Part shown: positions 16,806 through 24,292 of the stretch, piece by piece | Layout: the number at the start of each line of letters is the position of its first letter | How positions within the stretch are numbered: the first letter of the stretch is position 1 | Assembly: GCF_004137355.1 (NCBI RefSeq) | Contig: NZ_SDVB01000216.1 | Coordinates: 1 to 64,000 of the forward strand | DNA length: 64,000 nucleotides | Reading direction: 5' to 3' | From: Ciceribacter ferrooxidans | Lineage (GTDB): Bacteria > Pseudomonadota > Alphaproteobacteria > Rhizobiales > Rhizobiaceae | The notes under the pieces: model-generated | Seen by the model: the letters and a program-made list of their open reading frames with translations, nothing else | What the model was told of the DNA's origin: nothing | The model's database searches: none | Made by a program: the position numbers and the translations under genes

Positions 16806-18220
16806 CACCCGTCACGCTCTACGCTGCACCGCCGCGGGCATCACGCGCCGGGGCAAGCGCAAGGCTGGCGGCAGTCGGTGACTGGCTCCGCCTGCACCAG
16901 AAGGCCGTGCTTCGGCTGCAATGGGGTGTCGTCCTCGTTTATGCCGTATTGCTGATCGTTCCGGCGGTAATGCCGTTGCCGGACAATGCCGCGCATATCT
17001 GGAACGACGTCTCGCTTTTCGCCCGCTTCGTCTTCTGGGGCATCTGGTGGCCGGGCGTGCTCATCAGCATGCTGCTGTTCGGTCGGCTCTGGTGCGGCAT
17101 CTTCTGTCCGGAAGGGGCGCTGACGGAGATGGCGAGCAAGCGCGGCCTCGGCCGGGCGATCCCGCGCTGGATCCGCTGGCAGGGATGGCCCTTCGCCGCC
17201 TTCGTGCTGACGACGGTCTACGGCCAGCTGGTCAGCGTCTACCAGTATCCGCTGCCCGCACTTCTGATCCTCGGCGGATCGACGGCCGCCGCCATCGCTG
17301 TCGGCTATCTCTACGGACGCGGCCACCGGGTCTGGTGCCGCTATCTCTGCCCGGTGAGCGGCGTCTTCGGCCTGCTCGCGAAGCTCGCACCCGTCCATTA
17401 CCGCGTCGATCGCGGCGAATGGGACCAGTGTCCGCCGCAACTCGGCCGCACGCTCAGCGTTTCCTGCGCGCCCATGGTGCCGCTCCGCACGATGGAGAGC
17501 GCGTCGTCCTGTCATATGTGCGGGCGCTGCGCCGGCTTCCGCAACGCGATCGAACTCGCGGCGCGCCCGCCGGGTTCCGAGATCGTCGAGGTCAGCGGCA
17601 AGACCGCGAACCTCTGGGATACCCTGCTGATCGTGCCAGGCCTCATGGGCGTTGCCGTCGGCGCCTTCCACTGGGCGTCTTCGCCGTGGTTCGTGGCGCT
17701 GAAGCAGAGGGCGGCCGTGTGGCTCGTCGGAAACGGAGAAACCTGGCCGCTCGAACAGAGCCTGCCGTGGTGGCTGCTCACCAACTATCCGGCCCACAAC
17801 GATGTGCTGAGCGTGCTCGACGGCGCCATGCTGCTGTTCTACATCGCCGCGACCGCTGTCATCGCGAGCGTCGCGATCCTGCTGCCGCTGGCGCTTGCAG
17901 CCCGCGTCGTCGGCCCCTGGAGCGCGCGGCGCTTCCATCATCTGATCCATGGCCTCCTGCCGCTCGCCGCCTGCGGTGTGATCCTCGGCCTCTCGGCGCA
18001 GACCGTCACGCTGCTCCGGACTGACGGCTTCCGCCTCGCCTGGGCGAACGACGTCAGAATGGTGGCGCTGACGCTTGCCGCCGCCTGGAGCCTGCTGTTG
18101 GTCTGGAGGATCGCGGGGCGCTACAGCGCCGGTCCTCGTCGCGCGGCCGCTACGGCGGCGAGCAGCGTTGCGATCGCGGCCGGTTTGCTGCCGTGGGTGC
18201 TGTTGTTCTGGGTCTGGTAG
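16802..18220 (+). CDS. ftrD: Membrane 4Fe-4S polyferredoxin of Fe2+ uptake
   Basis: 472 residues, NapH/MauN-like. About eight membrane helices surround Cys clusters: CGIFCPEGAL and CRYLCPVSG in the membrane part, and CHMCGRCAGF in a soluble ferredoxin-like loop. FtrD-type proteins are proposed to take electrons from the cupredoxin oxidation step. The start overlaps the ftrC stop (ATGA), making FtrC and FtrD translationally coupled. It is the last gene of the operon; the next gene is convergent. No clear intrinsic terminator is seen. Confidence 0.9.
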   Translation: MTPVTLYAAPPRASRAGASARLAAVGDWLRLHQKAVLRLQWGVVLVYAVLLIVPAVMPLPDNAAHIWNDVSLFARFVFWGIWWPGVLISMLLFGRLWCGIFCPEGALTEMASKRGLGRAIPRWIRWQGWPFAAFVLTTVYGQLVSVYQYPLPALLILGGSTAAAIAVGYLYGRGHRVWCRYLCPVSGVFGLLAKLAPVHYRVDRGEWDQCPPQLGRTLSVSCAPMVPLRTMESASSCHMCGRCAGFRNAIELAARPPGSEIVEVSGKTANLWDTLLIVPGLMGVAVGAFHWASSPWFVALKQRAAVWLVGNGETWPLEQSLPWWLLTNYPAHNDVLSVLDGAMLLFYIAATAVIASVAILLPLALAARVVGPWSARRFHHLIHGLLPLAACGVILGLSAQTVTLLRTDGFRLAWANDVRMVALTLAAAWSLLLVWRIAGRYSAGPRRAAATAASSVAIAAGLLPWVLLFWVW

Positions 18221-18278
18221 GATCTGACCCGGCAGCTAGCGCGCGCCGCTCGACATTTGTCTGGAGGAGGCGTCATCC

Positions 18279-19511
18279 TCACAATTGGTGCAGGATGCGA
18301 CGGCACCGTCTCTTGATCGCGTGCCTGATGCGTTCGAGAACGCGTGACGGATCACCTGCGCGAGCGAGCGAGTCTGCAGCAATTTGGTCGCACTTGTCGA
18401 CAACCATATCCCCGATCTCTCCCACTCGCCGGACCGTTGCCGCGGGGCTGAGCCCGACCTCTTCGGCGAAGGCCTTCCAGTGTCGGCCATGAAGTTCTGC
18501 AGCGATTGCTTTTCCACCGACCGATTGGGGAAGATTCTGGTCAACCTTGTCGTACACTGCAGCGCACATGAGATCATAGAGGGGGGCCAGTCGTGCCGTC
18601 CCTCGCGCGCCAATCAGGATCGAATAGTTCTTGGCGTGTGAGTCGGAGTTGCAGATGAGGACGTTGAAGATCACGGCGTCCAACAACCTGAGGCGCTCGC
18701 CGGGTGAAATCAGGTCCCGGACCGTGTCGAACATCTGCTTGAGACCGACACCGCGTCCAGCCGTTGTCCTCTCATATTTCTGATAGGGGAAGTGCCCGGT
18801 TAGTTGGCACAGGTCCTCCTGATGAAGGCGGCGAAGTTCCCTTTGAGAGTCCAGGAAGCGGTCGTATCGCTTCACCAGGAGGTAGCGCCTCGTTCCCGCA
18901 TGACCGATCGTGGCGTCGGCAGCGTCGAGCCCGCACGCCCGTGCCAAGGAAAGGCAGAAGGCTTCATTCTCGACGCTTCCAGCCAGACGCCTCGTGTCGG
19001 GCTTCAGGATATGTGTCGATGGAGTTCCTTCGACCGGAATGGAAATCGTTCCATCACCTGCGACAAAAACGGGAAGCTTCTCCTGAACGCCGGCGAGTGA
19101 CATCGAAACCCCGTGTTCGCCGACCAGGAATGGCCTCTCCGGGAGGTCCCCGATAATCCGCTCCAAAGAACGGTCATCCGGAATCGACATGAGATGAATG
19201 CCGGGTTTCCGTGGCTTGCCGATGGAAAGCGCTCCGGCCGTATCGCGACCGATGGCCTCCAGCAGACCGACAATGTCTTGTGGTGAAACCTTCAGCCGCA
19301 GCCCGATCTCGGTCAGGTGCGTTTCCGGCAGAAGATTGGTGAGCCAGGGCAACAGGGTAGCGGCTCCGAAGCCACCGGATCGCAATGGCATCGTCAGCGA
19401 GATCGGGAACGCGTTGGGACGGGCCTCCCAGCTCGGTTCGTAACTCATTTGCCATTCGTCTCGGAAATTCAGTTGAGCAATGGGGATGTTCTCGTAGAAA
19501 ACCGTCGTCAT
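18279..19511 (-). CDS. hipA: HipA-family serine/threonine kinase toxin
   Basis: 410 residues, full family length. The N-terminal couple_hipA domain starts MTTVFYENIPIAQLNF. The kinase core has the ATP-loop MSLAGVQEKLPVF (about 137-149, equivalent to the AGAQEK loop of E. coli HipA), the catalytic CNSDSHAKNYSIL (about 288-299, with Asp290, His292 and Asn295) and the metal-binding LYDLMCA (Asp313). HipA phosphorylates an aminoacyl-tRNA synthetase and induces growth arrest. It overlaps hipB by 4 bases and all catalytic residues are present, so it is probably active. Confidence 0.93.
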   Translation of the reverse strand: MTTVFYENIPIAQLNFRDEWQMSYEPSWEARPNAFPISLTMPLRSGGFGAATLLPWLTNLLPETHLTEIGLRLKVSPQDIVGLLEAIGRDTAGALSIGKPRKPGIHLMSIPDDRSLERIIGDLPERPFLVGEHGVSMSLAGVQEKLPVFVAGDGTISIPVEGTPSTHILKPDTRRLAGSVENEAFCLSLARACGLDAADATIGHAGTRRYLLVKRYDRFLDSQRELRRLHQEDLCQLTGHFPYQKYERTTAGRGVGLKQMFDTVRDLISPGERLRLLDAVIFNVLICNSDSHAKNYSILIGARGTARLAPLYDLMCAAVYDKVDQNLPQSVGGKAIAAELHGRHWKAFAEEVGLSPAATVRRVGEIGDMVVDKCDQIAADSLARAGDPSRVLERIRHAIKRRCRRILHQL

Positions 19512-19786
19512 GTGTCGCTCCCGAAGGACGGCAAAAACGCGAGGTCATCGTCGGTTCCTGTCTGCGGAGCGATAGATCGTGCTTCTCTTAAATCTCCCAG
19601 TTCCAGACCGACCGTCCTCGCGACGAGCAAGGCCCTGTCGAGCTGGCAGCTCGGTTTCCCACCTTCCAGATCGACGATGAACCGCTCACCCGTTCCGGAG
19701 CGAGCAGCCAGTTCTCTTTGCGTCCAGCCTAGACCCTTGCGCGCCAGCTTGACGAGTTTGCCGAAATCTTCTGCAGATCGGATCAT
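19508..19786 (-). CDS. hipB: HipB-like HTH antitoxin
   Basis: 92 residues from the ATG at 19786, with GAGAGG upstream; a longer frame to 19846 lacks a ribosome site. The Xre-type HTH is DFGKLVKLARKGLGWTQREL followed by ARSGTGERFIVDLEGGK. Such proteins bind HipA and repress the operon. The C-terminal extension is rich in Asp and Phe (DDDLAFLPSFG). The gene precedes and overlaps hipA, as in other hipBA pairs. Confidence 0.9.
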   Translation of the reverse strand: MIRSAEDFGKLVKLARKGLGWTQRELAARSGTGERFIVDLEGGKPSCQLDRALLVARTVGLELGDLREARSIAPQTGTDDDLAFLPSFGSDT

Positions 19787-19853
19787 AGAACCTCTCACAA
19801 TTGCTTTACCGTACAGGAAGATTTTGTGGCATGCAACATTATTCATCCCGATC

Positions 19854-19887
19854 GGTAAGTATTGCTTGCATACTGCGTGAACTTACC
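19854..19887. promoter_or_regulatory. Inverted repeats upstream of hipBA
   Basis: GGTAAGT at 19854-19860 and ACTTACC at 19881-19887 form 7-bp arms. Nested between them are AGTAT at 19858-19862 and ATACT at 19870-19874. The block lies 68-101 bp upstream of the hipB start on its 5' side, suitable for HipB autorepression, but no promoter hexamers were assigned. Confidence 0.4.
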
Positions 19888-20345
19888 ACTCGGGAAGATG
19901 GCCGCGCGACATTAGCTCCGGGACAACTGACGGTGTCCTACGTTCAGCGCCGGCTTTTGGAGCTTCGAAAGACTGTCCACGTAAGACCGAGGCGGCTGAT
20001 TGGCGTTTGGGACCTTAGTTTGCCGGGTCGTGTGGCCCATGCCATTTGTAGCGGTGGAGCCAGATTGGCAGTTCTGCGGCGCGGTGCTCCGAGGTCGGAT
20101 AGGCGACACGTGGTCCAGTCGTGCAACGCCTGTCGTAATGTGGGAGGGAACCCCGTGTCGGCACCCGGTGGATTGAGCCCACGGAGCTCGACCGCGCATG
20201 AGTTCGGAGCACCTCGTCTTCGAGCGGAGTCGGCGGTTGTCCGGGAATTTTGTTGCAACACTGTGTTGAAATCTGTCGCGCTATAGGCACTCTATGAATT
20301 CGGCGCTATTCATTCTGAATGACCTCAAGGACCGCTCCGCATCCC
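19888..20345. other. Intergenic stretch, no gene recognised
   Basis: About 460 bp between the hipBA control region and the nucleotidyltransferase-HEPN gene. Open frames here have no family features and no ribosome sites. The only structure noted is the short perfect dyad CAACAC / GTGTTG at 20256-20268, 78 bp before the next start codon, which could be an operator for that gene. Confidence 0.5.
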
Positions 20346-21266
20346 ATGAAGACCAGCCTCGATCATCTCCCGCATCGAAAGCAGCGTGAGCTCGCGCGCA
20401 TCGTCGAGGTGCTGCACGAAGAGTTCGAGGACGCCTTGAAGGAAGGAACGGCCGATTTCAAAAAGCGTGGCCGCATCCTGAAGATCATCCTCTTCGGATC
20501 TTATGCCCGGGGGACATGGGTCGACGAGCCGTACACCAAGAAGGGATACAAATCTGACTATGATCTGCTGATCATCGTCAACAACAAGAAGCTCACGGAT
20601 TTCGCCACCTACTGGCACAAGGCGCAGGATCGGCTAATGCATCTGCCGGAGGTCCAGACACCGGTCAGCCTGATCGTCCACTCGCGGCGCGAGGTGAACA
20701 CGGCCCTCTACGAAGGGCAGTATTTCTTCGTCGACATCCGCCGGGATGGCATTGTGCTCTATGAACTGGACGATGAGCCTCTTGCCGAACCGAAGCAACG
20801 AACAGCGGCAGAGGCGCTGCGCATCGCGAACGGCTATTTCGAAGAACGGCTGCCACATGCAAAGGTCTTTCTGAAGACCGCCCGGTTCTGTACCGAGGAA
20901 GGTGATCTCAAGGAAGCGGCCTTTCTGCTTCATCAGTCAATCGAGCAGGCCTACTCCGCGCTCCTGCTTGTCCTGACGAGCTACAGTCCGGCATCCCACA
21001 ACCTCAAGCACCTGCGCAGCCTCGCAGAGGGGCGTGACCAGCGATTGGCCGGTGTCTGGCCCACAGACCAGCATCAATATGTCGCCTGGTTCAACATCCT
21101 GAACGAGGCCTACGTCAAATCCCGCTACTCGAAGCACTACGACATCAGCGAGGAAGCGCTCGTCTGGCTCCTCGAACTCGCCCACCGGCTGATCTCCGAG
21201 ATCGAGGCGATCTGCGTCGAGCATCTGGAGAGACTCGGAGGGACGGAAGCCGCAAAAGCGAACTGA
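20346..21266 (+). CDS. Fused nucleotidyltransferase (MNT) and HEPN protein
   Basis: 306 residues from ATG 20346, giving the N-terminus MKTSLDHLPHRKQRELARIV; an upstream ATG at 20319 is less likely. Residues 40-130 form a minimal nucleotidyltransferase: LFGSYARGTW with Gly51-Ser52, then KSDYDLLI with Asp71 and Asp73. Residues 155-300 are a HEPN helical bundle ending in the family's RY motif (KSRYSKHYDIS). In two-gene MNT-HEPN toxin-antitoxin modules, MNT AMPylates and silences the HEPN RNase; here both are one chain. It stands alone, next to hipBA. Defence or stress roles are inferred. Confidence 0.88.
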   Translation: MKTSLDHLPHRKQRELARIVEVLHEEFEDALKEGTADFKKRGRILKIILFGSYARGTWVDEPYTKKGYKSDYDLLIIVNNKKLTDFATYWHKAQDRLMHLPEVQTPVSLIVHSRREVNTALYEGQYFFVDIRRDGIVLYELDDEPLAEPKQRTAAEALRIANGYFEERLPHAKVFLKTARFCTEEGDLKEAAFLLHQSIEQAYSALLLVLTSYSPASHNLKHLRSLAEGRDQRLAGVWPTDQHQYVAWFNILNEAYVKSRYSKHYDISEEALVWLLELAHRLISEIEAICVEHLERLGGTEAAKAN

Positions 21267-21329
21267 ACTGAGAGGACAATCACTGCACGGCTTCGCTTGA
21301 TTGCAGAGTAGCCGTACGCGTGTTGCTCC

Positions 21330-22310
21330 TCACGCTGCATCCTCTCGCCGGTAGCCGGTGTCGATGACGAGGTGACCGCCGAGGGTGCGGGAGACGCAGG
21401 CGCACATGCGGTCGTTCTCGCGCCGCTCCGCCTCCGAGAAGAAGACGTCGCGGTGGTCGATCTCGTTTTCCGCGGCGACGACATCGACGGCGCAGAGCCC
21501 GCATTCGCCGCGCCGGCAGTCGTAGATCATCGGCACGCCGGCTTCCGTCAGCGCGTCGAGCATGCTCTGGTCGGCCCGGACCTCGACAGTCCGTCCGAGA
21601 CCCGCAACCTCCACACGGAAGGGCCGTTCGGCAAAGCGACCGCTGTCTCCGAAGACCTCGAAACGCAGCCGGCTCATCGAGCGGCCGCTCTTCTGCCAGG
21701 CCGCGCGGGCCGCGTGGAGCATGCCGAGCGGTCCGCAGACATAGGCCTCGCCGTCCTGCGGCAGGCGGGCGAATTCGGCGGTAAGGTCCAGCGTGCAGCC
21801 TTCCTCGTCGACGAAGCACTCCATCCGGTCACCGAGCAGGTCTTCGAGCTCGTCGGCAAAGGCCATCTGGCTGCGCGCCCTTGCGGCGTAAACGAGGCGG
21901 AGCGGCTGGCCGCGCGCGGCGAGCGCCTTCGCCATGCCGTAGATGGGTGTGATGCCGATGCCGCCGGCGACCAGCAGATAGTGTGGTGCCCGCCAGGAGA
22001 GCTCGAAGCGGTTCTCCGGTACCGTCACCTCTGTCTCGTCGCCGGGTTCGAGCGTCCAGACCCAGGCCGAGCCGCCGCGGCTGTTCGGGTGCCGCTTAAC
22101 GGCGATCTTCAGCGTGCCGGGCGCGCTCGGAACGACCGTATAGGTGCGGATCGCCGGGCTGCCGGCAATCACCACCCTGATATTGGTGTGCGAGCCGGGG
22201 TCGAAAGGCGGCAGCGGCCCTTCGACGGCGAAGGTGACGGCCCTCACGTCCTCGGCGGGCGTTTCGACAGCGATGACCCGCGCCTTGCGCCATTCTTCTC
22301 TCGAGCGCAT
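21330..22310 (-). CDS. vanB: VanB-like oxidoreductase (FMN/NAD, C-terminal 2Fe-2S)
   Basis: 326 residues from ATG 22310 with GGAGGA upstream. The order of domains is that of phthalate dioxygenase reductases: a flavin-binding barrel (about 1-110, with DPGSHTNIRV), an NAD domain with LLVAGGIGITPIYGMAKAL, and a C-terminal plant-type ferredoxin with CRRGECGLCAVD and a later MCACVSR giving four Cys ligands. It supplies electrons from NADH to the Rieske oxygenase encoded by vanA in the same operon. VanB is the standard partner in vanillate O-demethylase, but related demethylases use the same fold. Confidence 0.88.
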   Translation of the reverse strand: MRSREEWRKARVIAVETPAEDVRAVTFAVEGPLPPFDPGSHTNIRVVIAGSPAIRTYTVVPSAPGTLKIAVKRHPNSRGGSAWVWTLEPGDETEVTVPENRFELSWRAPHYLLVAGGIGITPIYGMAKALAARGQPLRLVYAARARSQMAFADELEDLLGDRMECFVDEEGCTLDLTAEFARLPQDGEAYVCGPLGMLHAARAAWQKSGRSMSRLRFEVFGDSGRFAERPFRVEVAGLGRTVEVRADQSMLDALTEAGVPMIYDCRRGECGLCAVDVVAAENEIDHRDVFFSEAERRENDRMCACVSRTLGGHLVIDTGYRREDAA

Positions 22311-22352
22311 TGATTTCTCCTCCCGTATTTCAAAAACTGTCCGCCGTGGCAC

Positions 22353-23096
22353 TCAGCCCGACATCAGCGCCAGCGCCAGAACCTTGCGACGCAGGTCCGG
22401 GTTTTCCTCGAGCACGAAGTCGAGGTTCTGCCGCGCGATGCGCGCATGCTCGCGCGCCAGTGCCTCGGCGCGAGCGCCTTCGCGAAGCTCGATTGCGGTG
22501 ACGATCGCCCTATGCTGTGCCTGCGCGACGACGAGCGAGCGGTAGAAAGCCGGCACGTCGACATCGGTGTTGACGAAGGCGTTCGGGCTCGCAAAGGGCA
22601 GGCTGGTGATCCGGTCGAGCTCGCGGCGCATGACCTCGCTGCCGGCCAGCTCGGAAAGGAGCGCATGAAAGCGACCGTTCAGGCTTTCATATCGACTGAT
22701 ATCCAGCGCCTCCGGCCCTCCTCCAAGCACCGCGTCGAGCTGCTCCACCACATCGCGGATCGCCTTCAGTCGTGCCGGTACCGCGCCGCGCTCGGCGGCG
22801 AGCCGCGCCACCGTCCCTTCGAGAACGCCGCGCAATTCGATCGCGTCGACGATGTCCTGCCGGCTGAAGCTGCGCACCGCGTAGCCGCCGGAGGGAATGA
22901 GCGTGACCAGACCCTCCTGTTCGAGCTTCTGCAGGGCGCTTCGAAGCGGCGTACGCGACACGTCCAGCCGCTCGGAAAGGGCCACCTCCGACAGTCGCTC
23001 GCCGGGCTCGATCTCGCCCTTCAAGACGAGATCGCGCAGGCCCAGCAGGGCCTTCACCGACTGCTGACGCGGGCTGGCCGCACGTTCCTTCGTCAT
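22353..23096 (-). CDS. vanR: GntR-family (FCD) regulator within van-like operon
   Basis: 247 residues from ATG 23096, five bases after vanA, with GGAG upstream. The N-terminal winged helix includes RLSEVALSERLDVSRTPLRS. The C-terminal FCD ligand domain has the Asp/His metal positions in DISRYESLNGRFHALL and AQAQHRAIVTAIE. VanR-type FCD regulators repress vanillate demethylase genes until vanillate binds. Its likely operator is the TGTATACA palindrome found twice before vanA. The gene is placed between oxygenase and reductase, giving autoregulation. Confidence 0.85.
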   Translation of the reverse strand: MTKERAASPRQQSVKALLGLRDLVLKGEIEPGERLSEVALSERLDVSRTPLRSALQKLEQEGLVTLIPSGGYAVRSFSRQDIVDAIELRGVLEGTVARLAAERGAVPARLKAIRDVVEQLDAVLGGGPEALDISRYESLNGRFHALLSELAGSEVMRRELDRITSLPFASPNAFVNTDVDVPAFYRSLVVAQAQHRAIVTAIELREGARAEALAREHARIARQNLDFVLEENPDLRRKVLALALMSG

Positions 23097-23101
23097 CGCG
23101 G

Positions 23102-24151
23102 TCACTCCGCCGCCATCGTCGCCGGACCGGTCTCGGCATCGATCATCCGGTCGATCAGCCTGCGCGCCCACATGGAGCCGGCGTCGATGTTGAGATTGTA
23201 GAACTGGTGGTCCGGATTGGCGTCGATGGCGATCTGCTGGGCCTCCAGCACCACCTCGTCCTCGCGGAAGACGCCCGCGACCCCCTCCCGCAGCTCGTGG
23301 GTGCGGGCCTGGTTGTGAAGGTCGTAATTGCGGGCGAAGGCCCAGAAGTAGAGGCAGGTCTTGTCGGTCGACGGCGTGATCGTGTTGAGCACGTAGCCGT
23401 TGACGCCTTGCGAGCGATCGCCTTCACGGGCACCGGTCCCGGCCGCTGCGACGCCGACGTCGATCGCGATGGTGCAGGGGGCCTCGAAGCGGATGATCTG
23501 CCAGCGGTCGACCTTGCCCGCCTTGCCGTATTGCTTCTTCCAGAAGGGCGGCGGGTCGATGCTCTCCATCCAGCGGGTGATGTAGGCGAAACGATCCGAA
23601 TGGCTCGCCTCGAACGGCGCCTCGGCGACGGCGCGGTTGCCGATCGAGGAACCGTGGACGAAGGTCTCGTGGGTGAGATCCATGAGATTGTCGACCACCA
23701 GCCGGTAGTCGCATTTGAGCTCGATCAGCTTGCCGTCGGCGGCCCAGGCTGGATCATCGTTCCAGTGCAGGTCGGGGATCAGCGCCGGATCGGCGAGCGA
23801 GGGGTCGCCCGGCCAGATCCAGATGAAACGGTGACGCTCGGCGACGGGATAGGATTTTACGCAGGCCGACGGATTGATGGTCTGCTGCGACGGCATGTAT
23901 ACACACCGGCCGGTATCGTCGAATTCGAGGCCATGATAGCCGCAGATGACATTGTCGCCGTCGAGACGCCCGAGCGAGAGCGGCACGAGGCGGTGCCAGC
24001 AGGCGTCTGCGAGCGCGGCCGGGGCGCCGTTTTCCTTGCGATACAGGACGATCGGCTTGTTGCAGATGGTGCGCGGCAGAAGCGCTCGCTTCAGTTCCAC
24101 ATCATAGGCGGCCGCATACCAGGCGTTCAGCGGAAAGCTCGGTCTGTTCAT
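23102..24151 (-). CDS. vanA: VanA-like Rieske aromatic O-demethylase oxygenase
   Basis: 349 residues from ATG 24151, seven bases after GGAGGA; the ATG at 24157 is too close to that site. The Rieske cluster is C51-x-H53 (CWHRLVPL) and C70-x2-H73 (CGYHGLEF). The mononuclear iron site lies in VVDNLMDLTHETFVHGSS with Asp154, Asp158, His161 and His166. The family oxidatively removes methyl groups from vanillate and similar aromatic ethers or acids, releasing formaldehyde. With vanB it makes a two-component enzyme. The exact substrate (vanillate, veratrate, dicamba-like) cannot be fixed from sequence. Confidence 0.87.
   Translation of the reverse strand: MNRPSFPLNAWYAAAYDVELKRALLPRTICNKPIVLYRKENGAPAALADACWHRLVPLSLGRLDGDNVICGYHGLEFDDTGRCVYMPSQQTINPSACVKSYPVAERHRFIWIWPGDPSLADPALIPDLHWNDDPAWAADGKLIELKCDYRLVVDNLMDLTHETFVHGSSIGNRAVAEAPFEASHSDRFAYITRWMESIDPPPFWKKQYGKAGKVDRWQIIRFEAPCTIAIDVGVAAAGTGAREGDRSQGVNGYVLNTITPSTDKTCLYFWAFARNYDLHNQARTHELREGVAGVFREDEVVLEAQQIAIDANPDHQFYNLNIDAGSMWARRLIDRMIDAETGPATMAAE
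23896..23903. promoter_or_regulatory. Third TGTATACA palindrome, inside vanA
   Basis: A copy of the octamer found twice in the vanA upstream region lies about 250 bp inside the coding sequence. Two or three distant operators permit repression by DNA looping, but a chance occurrence is possible. Confidence 0.3.
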
Positions 24152-24186
24152 GGTCATGTCCTCCTCTGCAGACAAGGAAGACATAA

Positions 24187-24246
24187 TGTATACAATTCGT
24201 CAAGATGGAAGCGAAATTCCGTCTCGCATGCTCCAGAATGTATACA
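24187..24246 (-). promoter_or_regulatory. Two VanR-type operators before vanA
   Basis: TGTATACA occurs at 24187-24194 and 24239-24246, 52 bp apart (about five helical turns, so on the same face). The nearer site is within 36-43 bp of the start codon, extends to an imperfect ATTGTATACAT dyad, and contains TATACA, which may be the -10 hexamer. FCD-type GntR proteins use short palindromes of this form, so the downstream GntR protein is the natural ligand. Confidence 0.6.
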
Positions 24247-24292
24247 GCGATATGGATTGCCGTACTGCACTCATCCTGAGCCCGCCGGCCCC

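Noticed and set aside
19801-20286. 161-codon plus-strand frame between hipB and the MNT-HEPN gene
   Set aside because: No ribosome site and low-complexity basic composition without family features.
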